Both the position numbers and the translations under genes were made by a program. From assembly GCF_001275135.1 (NCBI RefSeq), contig NZ_LFQU01000009.1:1-64000 (forward strand): 64,000 nt of DNA, read 5' to 3'. The stretch comes from Xylanibacter rarus (GTDB lineage: Bacteria > Bacteroidota > Bacteroidia > Bacteroidales > Bacteroidaceae). The notes beneath the pieces were generated by a model. That model saw nothing but the letters and a program-made list of their open reading frames with translations, ran no database searches and had not been told where the DNA came from. Below are positions 42,930-51,929 of this stretch, in pieces (position 1 is the stretch's first letter; the number at the start of each line of letters is the position of its first letter).

Positions 42930-43541
42930 ATGACCATTATTGGAATAGCCGGTGGAACAGGTTCGGGCAAGACCACCGTTGTGAGAAAGATAGCCGAGGC
43001 GCTGCCGCCGCATCATGTGGTTGTGGTTCCGCTCGACTCATATTATAACGACACGTCGCACATGACCGAGGAGGAGCGTCATGCCATAAACTTTGACCAT
43101 CCGGACGCTTTCGACTGGAAACTGCTTATCAAGCAGGTTAACGAACTGAGAAACGGACAGGCCGTTGAGCAGCCCACATATTCGTATATCAAGTGTAACC
43201 GCCTGAAAGAGACGCTGCACGTTGAGCCGAAGCCGGTGATAATCATTGAAGGCATCATGACTCTGCTCAACAAGAAACTGCGCGACATGATGGACCTGAA
43301 GATATTTGTTGACACCGACTCGGATGAGCGTCTGATACGCAACATACAGCGCGACGTGCTCGAACGCGGGCGCACCGTAGACATGGTTATCAGCCGTTAT
43401 CTCGAAGTGCTTAAGCCCATGCACGAACAGTTTATCGAGCCTACAAAGAAGTATGCCGACCTCATAATTCCGCAGGGAGGAGAGAACCATAAGGGAATAA
43501 ACATCCTTTGTAAATACATTGAAAGTCTTGTAAACGTTTAA
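42930..43541 (+). CDS. udk: Uridine kinase
   Basis: It phosphorylates uridine/cytidine in pyrimidine salvage, in the cytosol. At 203 aa it is of usual length. The P-loop GGTGSGKTTVVRKI is at about 7-20. DSYYNDTSHM, NFDHPDAFDW (nucleoside site) and RLIRNIQRDVLERGR (lid) are all intact. It lies 88 nt after the UDG-family gene and ends before a strong bidirectional terminator. Confidence 0.96.
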   Translation: MTIIGIAGGTGSGKTTVVRKIAEALPPHHVVVVPLDSYYNDTSHMTEEERHAINFDHPDAFDWKLLIKQVNELRNGQAVEQPTYSYIKCNRLKETLHVEPKPVIIIEGIMTLLNKKLRDMMDLKIFVDTDSDERLIRNIQRDVLERGRTVDMVISRYLEVLKPMHEQFIEPTKKYADLIIPQGGENHKGINILCKYIESLVNV

Positions 43542-43591
43542 TGCCTCTTCATTGTAGCGTTGACGGCATTAAACCTCATTCTTATAACAAA

Positions 43592-43632
43592 ACAATAAAG
43601 GCTGCCCGACATTGTCACGGCAGCCTTTATTG
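43592..43632. terminator. Bidirectional terminator between udk and the DUF308 gene
   Basis: A perfect 13-bp stem (AATAAAGGCTGCC and complement, 12-nt loop) lies between two convergent genes, with A/T tracts on both sides. Confidence 0.88.
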
Positions 43633-43635
43633 TTA

Positions 43636-44235
43636 TTAGTCTTTGTCTTTTATTGTCATATTTGTCTCGATGCGCTTGCGCTCACGGTGAATCTTAAATG
43701 CGTTGACGCATTCCGTTGCGCCGTACAGCAGCAGGCACCATCCTATGATAAGCAGCGGCAGCGATGCCGTTTCCATTGGCTTAATCAGTACAAGTAATCC
43801 TGTGAGGAATATCACCGACGGGCATATCCAGAACCACAGTGGCACGCGGAACATCCTTTTGGCATTGACCAGAACCATAAACTGGTTTATGGCTCCGAGG
43901 ATGATTATGGCTCCGAGAAAGTACATCAGCGACTTGACAAACAGACCCGGCACTATGGTCAGTATCAGACCGAGCAGCACGCTGCCTATTCCTACAATAG
44001 GGAATGTAGGCTTGCCCGTTACAATAAGTCGTCCCTGAGCGTCGTAAATTTCAGTGTCTGATGCGTGCGTCCTGGCGTTCAGATATACCGCACACGATAT
44101 TGCACCCGACACGAGGAACAGCAGTCCGATGGCAATGGTTATGCCTTTCACGGTGTTGTCGGGATTGTTTATCAGCAGTATGCCGATAATTATTGCGCAT
44201 ATAGCGCGAAAAACAGAACTTTGCAATACTTTCAT
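43636..44235 (-). CDS. DUF308/HdeD-like membrane protein
   Basis: A 199-aa inner-membrane protein with six hydrophobic segments in three hairpins. The DUF308 pattern of short repeats is seen: IIGILLINNPDNTVKGI, SVLLGLILTIVPGLFVKSL and TGLLVLIKPMETASLPLLI, each a helix ending in Pro followed by a second helix. HdeD in E. coli is linked to acid resistance, but most members are uncharacterised. A basic tail (HRERKRIETNM) is cytosolic. It stands alone. Confidence 0.8.
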   Translation of the reverse strand: MKVLQSSVFRAICAIIIGILLINNPDNTVKGITIAIGLLFLVSGAISCAVYLNARTHASDTEIYDAQGRLIVTGKPTFPIVGIGSVLLGLILTIVPGLFVKSLMYFLGAIIILGAINQFMVLVNAKRMFRVPLWFWICPSVIFLTGLLVLIKPMETASLPLLIIGWCLLLYGATECVNAFKIHRERKRIETNMTIKDKD

Positions 44236-44573
44236 GTCTGTAGATTTTATTTAGATTTTCTTTTATATATAGTCCTTAAGGATTATTATTGTCATGCAGC
44301 CTTTATGCTGTTTTATTCTTCCTGCCGGCCATGCGGCATTCTGGCTGTAAGTTCTTTGCTCTTTCTTACAAAGATAGTGCGTTTTGTCTTTGTTTACAAT
44401 AAGTTTAACTTATTTTATACAAAGAATGATAACAAAGTGATGCTGGCCGTGTCCGGCTTGACTTTATCCCGCTGCCGGCACTGTATATTGGCGCTGTTAA
44501 TATGCATGCAAAGGCTTTCGTGTCCTGCCGTCAGCTAAAAAACAGATAACATCAGGCTTAAGCTGACTTTTAT
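44236..44573. other. Intergenic stretch between the divergent DUF308 and phosphatase genes
   Basis: It contains the upstream regions of both genes. Apart from the phosphatase promoter at its right end I see no gene or repeat. Confidence 0.4.
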
Positions 44574-44604
44574 TTTGTTTTGTTCTCGTTATGTGTTACC
44601 TTTG
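44574..44604 (+). promoter_or_regulatory. Promoter of the histidine phosphatase gene
   Basis: TTTG (44574-44577), a 19-nt spacer and TACCTTTG (44597-44604). The start codon lies 25 nt further on. Confidence 0.8.
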
Positions 44605-44628
44605 CATTGATTTGAAAACTAAAGAAAT

Positions 44629-45135
44629 ATGACAACGCTTTATCTTGTAAGGCACGGCGAGACTGTGGGCAACGCAAACCACATCATGCAGGGACAGACG
44701 CATGGCGAGCTTAACGACAAAGGACGTGAGCAGGCCCGCGAACTGGCTGTGCAGATGTCATCCGAGCATATAGATGTCTTTGTGGCGAGCGATTTGTGGC
44801 GTGCTGTTGAGACATGTAGAATATTGGCAGAGCCTTACGGGGCTGAAGTTATTAACACGGAACTGCTCAGAGAGCGCGACTGGGGCAGCTTTACCGGACG
44901 TTACATACCTGACTTGAAGGATGTTGAATGGCCTGATGACATAGAGACAATTGACGCTTTGAAATCAAGGGCAAGGCGCTTTATTGATTTTATACGTGAG
45001 AATTTTCCTGAAAAGAGAGTGCTTGCCGTTGGGCATGGCATTATAAACAAGGCCATTCAGGCTGTGTTTTATGACAAGGAAATGAAGGATATTGCGCCTA
45101 TGCGCAATACGGAGGTAAGACAGTTGATGCTTTAG
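44629..45135 (+). CDS. Histidine phosphatase family protein
   Basis: A cytosolic phosphoglycerate-mutase-fold phosphatase of 168 aa. The catalytic LVRHGETVGN lies at 6-15, the second Arg in ASDLWRAVET, the acid residue in LLRERDWGSFTG, and the second His in AVGHGIINKAI. The short length and sequence fit general phosphatases (CobC/GpmB-like) more than glycolytic mutases. The substrate is unknown. It is monocistronic. Confidence 0.88.
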   Translation: MTTLYLVRHGETVGNANHIMQGQTHGELNDKGREQARELAVQMSSEHIDVFVASDLWRAVETCRILAEPYGAEVINTELLRERDWGSFTGRYIPDLKDVEWPDDIETIDALKSRARRFIDFIRENFPEKRVLAVGHGIINKAIQAVFYDKEMKDIAPMRNTEVRQLML

Positions 45136-45270
45136 TCCTGGCAGGCTATAAGTCTGCCGGGCGCTTATGGCAGTTCATCTGATTGTTGCCTGTTGCCGTC
45201 AGATGTTCTCCGTAGGCGCAGTATTGTCTGTATTATGCGATTGCATAAGGCACTGATTACGGCAAAAAAC

Positions 45271-45313
45271 ATAGGACCGACGAGGATTTCTCCTGTCGGT
45301 CCTGGTGTTTTTG
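45271..45313 (+). terminator. Hairpin downstream of the phosphatase gene
   Basis: A perfect 9-bp stem (AGGACCGAC and complement, 13-nt loop) is followed by GGTGTTTTT. It lies 137 nt after the stop codon. The rest of 45136-45553 shows no gene. Confidence 0.55.
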
Positions 45314-45553
45314 GACTGTTGAAGACCATGTATCTTGCTGTTTAAGAAGTAGTCTTTATTGTAGGAATTGCAGATTTCAGTCCTCAACAGTCACTTATTT
45401 TGTTATCAGTTTTAATGTTTCTTCCTCTTGTCGGCAGCATTACTCTTTGTTAACGTCCCTGTTTGTTGTTTATGTTTGCGGCAAATTATTCTGTCGTGTC
45501 AATGATGCCGGGCTCATGCTGTTATGATATTGTCTGTTTGCATGGCTTTGCTT

Positions 45554-46507
45554 TTATCTTCGTCCGCCAAAGTGTCTGCCGCTGTTTCCGCCAGATGAGC
45601 TTTTTCGGCTGCTGCTTCCGCTGCTCTTAAATGAGCGTGTGGGAGTGCTTCTGTTTCCGCTGAAGCTCTTGGTTGACCTCTGTGGACTGAAAGTATTGTT
45701 GGGAGTCTTAATCTGGCGGCTGATGCCTTGCCTCCTGTTCCTGTTGAAGTTCATGCTTCCGTTGCCGTTTGGTCTCGGTCTTGCTGTTGTCCGCGTACTG
45801 CTTTCACGGTTGTTCCTTCTGAAACTTTTTTGTCCCTTCAGGTTGCTTCCGTTGATGTTCCCTTTTACATTCTGAATGGTTTTTATGTTTTCTGGTCTGC
45901 GGTTGAAGTTGCGGCCCCATCCGTTTTCTCTTGGCCGCCTGTTGTCTCTGTCTCTTCCGGAGAAAGCACCTTTATGGCCTCTTCCGTAGTCGCCGCGGTC
46001 AAATCTGTCTCTCATGCCGTGGCCTCTGTTTATACTTCCGTGGTTAAACGTGCGCCCTTTATACCAGCTGCATCCTCCGTTATGGTGCCAGCTGTGACCT
46101 CCGCGATATGATATGTATACAGTCGGATGGCTGAAGTAGAAGTAGTCGCGTCGGGGATAGCGGGCGTAAATTGCAAAGTGCCATACTCCGGAGGTCCAGT
46201 AAAGCGGGCGGTAGAAGTATGTTGCGGCGCAGAATGCCCTGTATTGCCAGTCGAGCAGAATGTAGCTGAAGTCGAGGTTGCGTTGTGTCCAGTATGTGCC
46301 ATACAGGTCATCGTATGTGTTGATGCTCATCAGATAGTCGAGATTCACCTCGTATGCTGCATCATATTGCTCCTCGTTCAGGTTCAGCTCATAGGCCATT
46401 TTGTCCGTCAGAAACAGTGCCTGTTCGCGTGCCTGACTATAACTCATCGCCTTTGTTGCGGTGGTGAGTGTCAGCAGGGTTGTCAGTATTATTATAAACT
46501 TGTTCAT
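45554..46507 (-). CDS. Secreted Arg/Gly/Ser-rich protein with His/Tyr-rich middle
   Basis: A 317-aa exported protein. The start at 46507 gives MNKFIIILTTLLTLTTATKA; the in-frame ATG at 46564 lies upstream of the -7 box and is excluded. Residues 20-75 form a helical domain (ALFLTDKMAYELNLNEEQYD), followed by an aromatic Trp/Tyr/His stretch (about 95-155). A low-complexity tail of 160 residues is rich in Arg, Asn, Gly and Ser and ends SGRHFGGRR. The basic tail could bind acidic polymers. No family is recognised. It shares its promoter architecture with the His-rich gene at 27793-28230. Confidence 0.6.
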   Translation of the reverse strand: MNKFIIILTTLLTLTTATKAMSYSQAREQALFLTDKMAYELNLNEEQYDAAYEVNLDYLMSINTYDDLYGTYWTQRNLDFSYILLDWQYRAFCAATYFYRPLYWTSGVWHFAIYARYPRRDYFYFSHPTVYISYRGGHSWHHNGGCSWYKGRTFNHGSINRGHGMRDRFDRGDYGRGHKGAFSGRDRDNRRPRENGWGRNFNRRPENIKTIQNVKGNINGSNLKGQKSFRRNNRESSTRTTARPRPNGNGSMNFNRNRRQGISRQIKTPNNTFSPQRSTKSFSGNRSTPTRSFKSSGSSSRKSSSGGNSGRHFGGRR

Positions 46508-46540
46508 GTCAAAGCCTTTCTGTTTTCTTTTTAACCGTAT

Positions 46541-46607
46541 GCAAAGAAAGCTATAATTATTCATATGTAAAAAGGTTTTTCCCTAACTTCAAGGGGGAAA
46601 ATCCCTA
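46541..46607 (-). promoter_or_regulatory. Activator-type promoter with TAGGGA direct repeats (site B)
   Basis: On the minus strand the -7 box is TTTCTTTG (46542-46549, weaker than consensus) with no -33 box. TAGGGAAAA begins exactly 36 bp upstream (46585) and TAGGGATTT begins 22 bp further (46607). Both distances equal those at site A. ACACAAAATA also precedes the distal repeat in both. Confidence 0.6.
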
Positions 46608-46776
46608 TTTTGTGTTTATTCTGCATATAGATGCCGTATTTTTACGTTATATTCAGTGCTGTTTTTATATCTGATGGTGTGCCGTAAATTCTTTATTTAA
46701 AGACTGATATAAGTCTTTTGAATGGTAAATGTAATATTTTTTAATAAATGGCGTTATATATTAAAATTTGTTTTTG

Positions 46777-48348
46777 ATGAAATCATTATTACTCGCTTTA
46801 TTATTATTGTCATCTGCCGGTCAGGCTTTTTCACAAGGATGGGAAGAAGACAAGCCTGAGAAACTGCGTCTCGACAAGGGACTTAAATATAATGTTGAGA
46901 TGCAGGCCGACTTCTCTTCGGGAAGTACGCCGCTTTGGCTCAATGCCAACAGATACGGACTTAGCTCGCTCGACGAAACTAACGGATATGTCAGGGCTGG
47001 TCTGTTCAGGCCTTTGCGCACTGATTCGGCCAGACGGTGGGGAGTAGGCTATGGCGTAGATCTTGCCGTGCCTTATAATTATACAAGCAATTTCGTTGTC
47101 CAGCAGGCTTTCGTTGAGGCACGCTGGCTTCATGGAGTGCTTACCGTCGGAAGCAAACAGTATCCAATGGAGCTGAAGGACGACCGCCTGAGCAGCGGTT
47201 CGCAGACGTTCGGCATTAACGCAAGACCTGTGCCACAGGTGCGTTTGGCTCTGCCTGATTATTGGACTCTGCCTTTTGCCAACGGCTGGCTTCACCTAAA
47301 GGGACACATTGCCTACGGAATGATGACTGATGACGGATGGCAGCATGACTTTACAGGAAAGAAGAGCAAATATGCCGACAATGTGCTGTATCACAGCAAG
47401 GCAGGATATTTGAAGTTTGGAAATGAGAATTTCTTTTGTCCTTTCTCGTTTGAACTTGGACTTGAGATGGCTTCAACTTTCGGCGGAACGTCGTATCAGC
47501 CTGACGGAAATGGAGGCATGACAGCCATAAAAGGCGACACCGGTTTCAGTGCATTCTGGAATGCTTTTATTCCAGGCGGAGCAGATGTTGGCGAGACTAC
47601 CTATCAGAACGCCGAAGGCAATCAGGTAGGAAGCTGGCTCGTGCGCCTTAACTGGGAAGAAGACCTGTGGCGTTTCAGCATCTATGCCGACAAATATTTT
47701 GAAGATCATTCAGCCATGTTCCTGGTTGACTATGACGGATATGGCGAGGGAAGCGAGTGGCAGGAAAAGAAGAAAAGCCGCTATCTTCTGTATGACTTTA
47801 AAGACATTATGCTTGGTGCAGAGTTCAGAATGAACTATGACAGATGGGTGAACGGCGTGGTGTTTGAGTATATTTATTCGAAATATCAGAGCGGTCCTAT
47901 TTATCACGACCATACAAGTACGATACCCGACCATATTGGCGGCAAGGATAATTTCTATAATCACGGAATATATACAGGCTGGCAGCATTGGGGGCAGGTG
48001 ATGGGCAATCCGCTCTACCGTTCGCCGCTGTATAATTCTGACGGCACGATATGTGTGAAGGACAACCGCTTCATGGCTTTCCATCTCGGTATAGACGGAT
48101 GTCCTATTGAGCGCTTTACCTATAGATTGCTGGCTTCGTGGCAGGAAGGCCTGGGTACTTATGACGACCCGTATGGCAAGAGCCGCCACAATTTCAGCTT
48201 TATGCTTGAGGGACAATACGCCTTTGGCGGCAAACTGCTGAAGGGATGGAGCGTTAAGGGAGCTTATGGCATGGATCTTGGCAGCATACTTGGCAACAAT
48301 TACGGATTTCAGTTGACGGTGGCAAAGACCGGAATTCTTAATTTATAA
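46777..48348 (+). CDS. Capsule assembly Wzi-family outer-membrane protein
   Basis: A 523-aa outer-membrane beta-barrel protein related to Wzi, which anchors capsular polysaccharide at the cell surface. The start at 46777 gives MKSLLLALLLLSSAGQAFSQ, a Sec signal. Family features are the early LWLNANRYGLSSLDETNGYV and the strand patterns ADKYFEDHSAMF, VFEYIYSKYQSGPIYHDH and WQHWGQVMGNPLYRSPLYN. The small lipoprotein gene follows after 8 nt, and a WecA-like transferase lies 0.9 kb further on the other strand, consistent with surface-glycan functions here. Confidence 0.85.
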   Translation: MKSLLLALLLLSSAGQAFSQGWEEDKPEKLRLDKGLKYNVEMQADFSSGSTPLWLNANRYGLSSLDETNGYVRAGLFRPLRTDSARRWGVGYGVDLAVPYNYTSNFVVQQAFVEARWLHGVLTVGSKQYPMELKDDRLSSGSQTFGINARPVPQVRLALPDYWTLPFANGWLHLKGHIAYGMMTDDGWQHDFTGKKSKYADNVLYHSKAGYLKFGNENFFCPFSFELGLEMASTFGGTSYQPDGNGGMTAIKGDTGFSAFWNAFIPGGADVGETTYQNAEGNQVGSWLVRLNWEEDLWRFSIYADKYFEDHSAMFLVDYDGYGEGSEWQEKKKSRYLLYDFKDIMLGAEFRMNYDRWVNGVVFEYIYSKYQSGPIYHDHTSTIPDHIGGKDNFYNHGIYTGWQHWGQVMGNPLYRSPLYNSDGTICVKDNRFMAFHLGIDGCPIERFTYRLLASWQEGLGTYDDPYGKSRHNFSFMLEGQYAFGGKLLKGWSVKGAYGMDLGSILGNNYGFQLTVAKTGILNL

Positions 48349-48356
48349 TTACGTAT

Positions 48357-48806
48357 ATGAAGATGAAACATTGTTACATAAATATTTTTATAGCTTTTGT
48401 TGTTTCCATGATGTTTGGTGCGTGTGAGATACGGACGCTTGACAATGGCGACCTTGACGGTATGTGGCATTTGACGCGAGTAGACACGCTGGCCACGTCG
48501 ACCACAGCAGATCTTGGCAATGAGCGAATCTACTGGTCGTTTCAGGCCAGGCTGTTGCAGCTCGACGATAAGTCGGGGATGCATCAGAGCCTGTTGATGA
48601 GATTTGAACATAATGGTGCCACCCTTCGTCTTTATGACCCTTATATCTATGACCGTGAAAATGGTGACAAGCCCCTTGAGGACATTACGCTGCTTAATCC
48701 TTTTGGAATTGTGGCGCCTGACGAGACGTATACCATAGAAAGTCTTAGTGGAAACAAGATGATATTGTTGTCGGGTACTTATCGTATGTATTTCAAAAAA
48801 TTGTAG
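48357..48806 (+). CDS. Small lipocalin-like lipoprotein (DUF4847-like)
   Basis: A 149-aa lipoprotein (lipobox FGAC, about Cys23). The rest is a predicted small beta barrel: DLDGMWHLTRVDTL at its start, as in lipocalin-like domains, and MILLSGTYRMYFKKL at its end. Ligand and role are unknown. It follows Wzi by 8 nt and must be co-transcribed, so a supporting role in capsule or outer-membrane assembly is plausible. ATGs at 48357 and 48363 are both possible starts. Confidence 0.7.
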   Translation: MKMKHCYINIFIAFVVSMMFGACEIRTLDNGDLDGMWHLTRVDTLATSTTADLGNERIYWSFQARLLQLDDKSGMHQSLLMRFEHNGATLRLYDPYIYDRENGDKPLEDITLLNPFGIVAPDETYTIESLSGNKMILLSGTYRMYFKKL

Positions 48807-49146
48807 TCAGGGTATAAACTTGTACTCCGTTAAGATACAAGTGTAAATATATTATCTGTGGTTTTGGGCCACCCTATTTGAGGGTTTGTGGGATATATAC
48901 AATTGGTGCCACGCTTTTGGGTGATGTAAATTATAATTATTTGATATCTGTGGCATGAGCCGAGTGCCGTGATTTTGATGTTTCTTGATTTAGTATTTTG
49001 AACATTAAAATGGCATTTGCAGGCGGCTCATGCCACATTTTTATTTTTATGCAGTAATGGCTGCAGCGACATGTTTATCTTATCTATATTTTTCGTAGCT
49101 TGTAAAAGATTGTTTCCTGCATTTTAAAAGGTGATGTTATACAAAT
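48807..49146. other. Intergenic stretch with weak 22-bp periodicity
   Basis: No gene is seen. Near 49103-49135 AAAAG occurs twice exactly 22 bp apart, with a C-T-rich centre, possibly a decayed relative of the 22-bp arrays. Confidence 0.35.
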
Positions 49147-49186
49147 AAAAAAGCGTCCATTCGCATTGCAAATGGACGCTTTTAAT
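49147..49186 (-). terminator. Terminator of the WecA-like gene
   Basis: A perfect 13-bp stem (AAAAGCGTCCATT and complement, 9-nt loop) is followed on the minus strand by a T-run, about 20 nt after the stop codon. Confidence 0.88.
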
Positions 49187-49204
49187 AATCTTGATGATAT
49201 TTGT

Positions 49205-50332
49205 TTAACTTTTAACTCTCTCAGAAACAACTTTTATATCGCCTACGTGCGAATGCTTTCTCATTATTATATAGTTGAGCGCAAGGTTCACGCCGATGTA
49301 TATTAACACGTCTATGATAAACACAACAGTGTTGCTCATTGCCATAAGCATGAAGTGGTTGGCTGCAACATAAAATACAGCCAATAGCAATATTGCTACA
49401 AGAGCTTTGTGCTGAGTGCATCCGGCACTCATAAACTTATGGTGAATGTGTGTCTTGTCGGCAGAAAAAGGCGACCTCTTGTGGTAAATCCTCATCATGA
49501 AAACCCTGACAACATCAAACATGGGTACCAGAAGAAGGGTAAAGGCTATGATGAAGTCGAATTTGTGGTGAGACATAACAGCCGTATTGTTCATAGAATA
49601 TTTTATACAGAGAAAACCGAGCAGGTAACCCAGCGTAAGGCTTCCTGAGTCGCCCATGAATATCTTTCGGTTGTTCTCAGCCGATCCGAACAGGTTGAAG
49701 TACATAAATGCCACAAGCACACCTATCAGGCCTGCAATCAGTATAGAATAGCTCCATACGTTCTGAACGATGAACATATAGAGAAAACCAGACAGGGCTA
49801 TTATTGACAAACTGGCCGCAAGGCCGTCTATTCCGTCAATAAGGTTGATGGCATTGTCGATAAACACAATAGTAAGCACCGTCAGCGGAAAACCTATATA
49901 ATAAGGGATCTCATGAATACCGAAAAAGCCGTACATATTGTTGATATACAGTCCAGACAAAGGCAGAGTGCAGGCTGCGATAATCTGCACGATAAACTTG
50001 ATGAGCGGCGAAAGCCCCAAAATGTCATCAACTATGCCCATTACATATATCATCAGCATGCTCAGCAGGAAATAAATGCTCCACAGGTTGATTGTTACCT
50101 GCTTGTCGGTAGTGTTGATTACATACAACGCTGCGGCAAACGACAGCAGCATGCTGGGCATGAAGGATATTCCTCCAAGCCGCGGAATGGCGTTGTGATG
50201 TATTTTTCGTGCGTCGGGTATGTCATAAAGCTTACGCGACTTGCAGAAGTTAAGTATCAGCGGGATAAACAAAAAACCGCATATGGCACTGATGATGAAT
50301 ACCCCGATAATGCATAATATGTAGATGTTCAT
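49205..50332 (-). CDS. WecA/MraY-family undecaprenyl-phosphate sugar-1-phosphate transferase
   Basis: An inner-membrane enzyme that loads a HexNAc-1-phosphate from a UDP-sugar onto undecaprenyl phosphate, starting surface-glycan or O-antigen synthesis. At 375 aa with about 11 helices it has the right length. Motifs are DIPDARKIHHNAIPRLGG, GIVDDILGLSP (Asp pair), INLIDGIDGLAASLS, FMGDSGSLTLGY and the HIHHKFM loop that distinguishes WecA/TagO from MraY. MraY is excluded because no cell-division cluster is nearby. Confidence 0.92.
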   Translation of the reverse strand: MNIYILCIIGVFIISAICGFLFIPLILNFCKSRKLYDIPDARKIHHNAIPRLGGISFMPSMLLSFAAALYVINTTDKQVTINLWSIYFLLSMLMIYVMGIVDDILGLSPLIKFIVQIIAACTLPLSGLYINNMYGFFGIHEIPYYIGFPLTVLTIVFIDNAINLIDGIDGLAASLSIIALSGFLYMFIVQNVWSYSILIAGLIGVLVAFMYFNLFGSAENNRKIFMGDSGSLTLGYLLGFLCIKYSMNNTAVMSHHKFDFIIAFTLLLVPMFDVVRVFMMRIYHKRSPFSADKTHIHHKFMSAGCTQHKALVAILLLAVFYVAANHFMLMAMSNTVVFIIDVLIYIGVNLALNYIIMRKHSHVGDIKVVSERVKS

Positions 50333-50569
50333 AAAATTTCGTTAGTGCGATTACTTTTTATAAAACCCTAATAATCTTAAAATATTGCATGACTGGATGA
50401 ATTTATTTTAAATTTATATGACATTTATGCTGTCCCAATTGATGAAAACATTATTTTATCAGTTGATATAATATTTCCATTCTTCCTCTATCTGTCATAC
50501 TTAATGCTCATAATTTACTTTTTGCATACCTCATTATATGCAATATGGTATAAAATTAATACAGAATGT

Positions 50570-50599
50570 TTTGTTTATGCAAAAATATAATTAGTTTTG
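50570..50599 (+). promoter_or_regulatory. Promoter of the GLUG-motif protein gene
   Basis: TTTG (50570-50573), an 18-nt spacer and TAGTTTTG (50592-50599). The start codon follows at 50640. The remaining gap back to the WecA-like gene shows no other gene. Confidence 0.7.
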
Positions 50600-50639
50600 C
50601 ACAAATTACGGATGTATACAAGTTTACTTAATTAGATTT

Positions 50640-51929
50640 ATGAGTAAAATCATTTTTACGATTTTGAGTTTGTTTGCATTTATGGTTGCAAATGCACAGG
50701 TGTGGGACGGTACTGCAAAGGCTTGGACAAAAGGAAGCGGAACCGAAGCAGACCCGTATCTCATTGAGACAGGAGAAAATCTGGCTTATTTGGCAGAGAC
50801 TGTTACTGACGGAGAAACTTATGAGGGGGTGTTCTTTAAACTTGTAAACAGTCTTGACATGGGAGGTGGACTGCACAAGTTTTCGCCTATAGGTTTCTTT
50901 AACGAGTATGCTGATCTGGAAAATCCAGATCAGATGATTGACGAGTCAAAATATTTTTTAGGCGTTTTTGACGGCAATGGTAAAACCGTGGACAACGTGC
51001 ACATATATTTTATAGACGCCCAAAACAGCGTAGGCGGCACAGGACTCTTTGCTTGTATATCAAAAAATGCCGTAGTGAAGAATCTTACAATAGGCAAAAA
51101 TTCGGTTGTTGAAGGCACCGACGGCTCTGGTGCTGTTGTTGGAGCAATGACCGGCGGCAGGATTGAGAACTGCGTAAACAAGGCATCTATAGCAATAACC
51201 CAGGGCCTGGGGCAGGGTGGAATCGTCGGCACAATGTATGGCGGCACGGTGTCAGGCTGCATCAATGACGCTGATATTGCGGGCAGTACAGACTTAGGCG
51301 GCATTGCAGGATATGTAGACCGTGGAGGAGTAATCGAAAATTGTTATAACAGGGGCAATATAGTCTTTACCGGATTTTTTGCAGGCGGACTTGTCGGCTT
51401 CCTGGTAGACGGTACATTGAGAAACTGCTATAACTGTGGAGAGATATTAAGCGATTTTACTGGCAATGCTGTTGTAGGCACTACAGAAGACGGTGCTGTA
51501 ATAGAAAATTGCTATTATCTTGAAACAGAAGAAGGAGCCACTGATGATAATGGTGCTGTTGTCAAGAAGACGGCAGACGAGATGAAGAGCGATGATTTCC
51601 TGTATGCGCTTGACAACGGACAAAATGCATGGAAGAAAGACGCAAACGGCATTAATAATGGATTTCCGCTACTAAGCTGGCAAGATGAAAGTACAGTATC
51701 TGTAGGCTCAGTCTTGCAGGAAGACAAAATCGGGCTTGTTGTGTCAGGCCATAATGTCTCAGCTTCTGTAGACGGCGCTTGCAGAATTGTGGTAACAGAT
51801 CTTAGCGGGAAAACAATAGCAGACAAAATTATTGACGGAGGCTCATTGTATGTTCCGGTTAAAGGTCTTTATGTAGTAACGGTCTATGCGAAAGGAAAAA
51901 GCGAGAGCTGCAAGATTATCATAAAGTAG
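50640..51929 (+). CDS. Secreted GLUG-repeat protein with sorting-type tail
   Basis: A 429-aa exported protein (signal 1-20, ending VANAQ). Residues 25-300 are a parallel beta-helix-like series of short repeats with GGIVGTMYGGTVSGC, LGGIAGYVDRGGVIENCYNRG and GGLVGFLVDGTLRNCYNCG, i.e. GLUG-type motifs seen in adhesins. The last 80 residues (SVDGACRIVVTDLSGKTIAD to ESCKIIIK) form an Ig-like domain of the kind that directs type IX secretion. It is probably cell-surface attached or released, a possible adhesin. Confidence 0.7.
   Translation: MSKIIFTILSLFAFMVANAQVWDGTAKAWTKGSGTEADPYLIETGENLAYLAETVTDGETYEGVFFKLVNSLDMGGGLHKFSPIGFFNEYADLENPDQMIDESKYFLGVFDGNGKTVDNVHIYFIDAQNSVGGTGLFACISKNAVVKNLTIGKNSVVEGTDGSGAVVGAMTGGRIENCVNKASIAITQGLGQGGIVGTMYGGTVSGCINDADIAGSTDLGGIAGYVDRGGVIENCYNRGNIVFTGFFAGGLVGFLVDGTLRNCYNCGEILSDFTGNAVVGTTEDGAVIENCYYLETEEGATDDNGAVVKKTADEMKSDDFLYALDNGQNAWKKDANGINNGFPLLSWQDESTVSVGSVLQEDKIGLVVSGHNVSASVDGACRIVVTDLSGKTIADKIIDGGSLYVPVKGLYVVTVYAKGKSESCKIIIK

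Noticed and set aside
48807-49146. Sixth 22-bp array near 49.1 kb
   Set aside because: Only two AAAAG blocks 22 bp apart are visible and the CTTTT arms are missing, so chance cannot be excluded.
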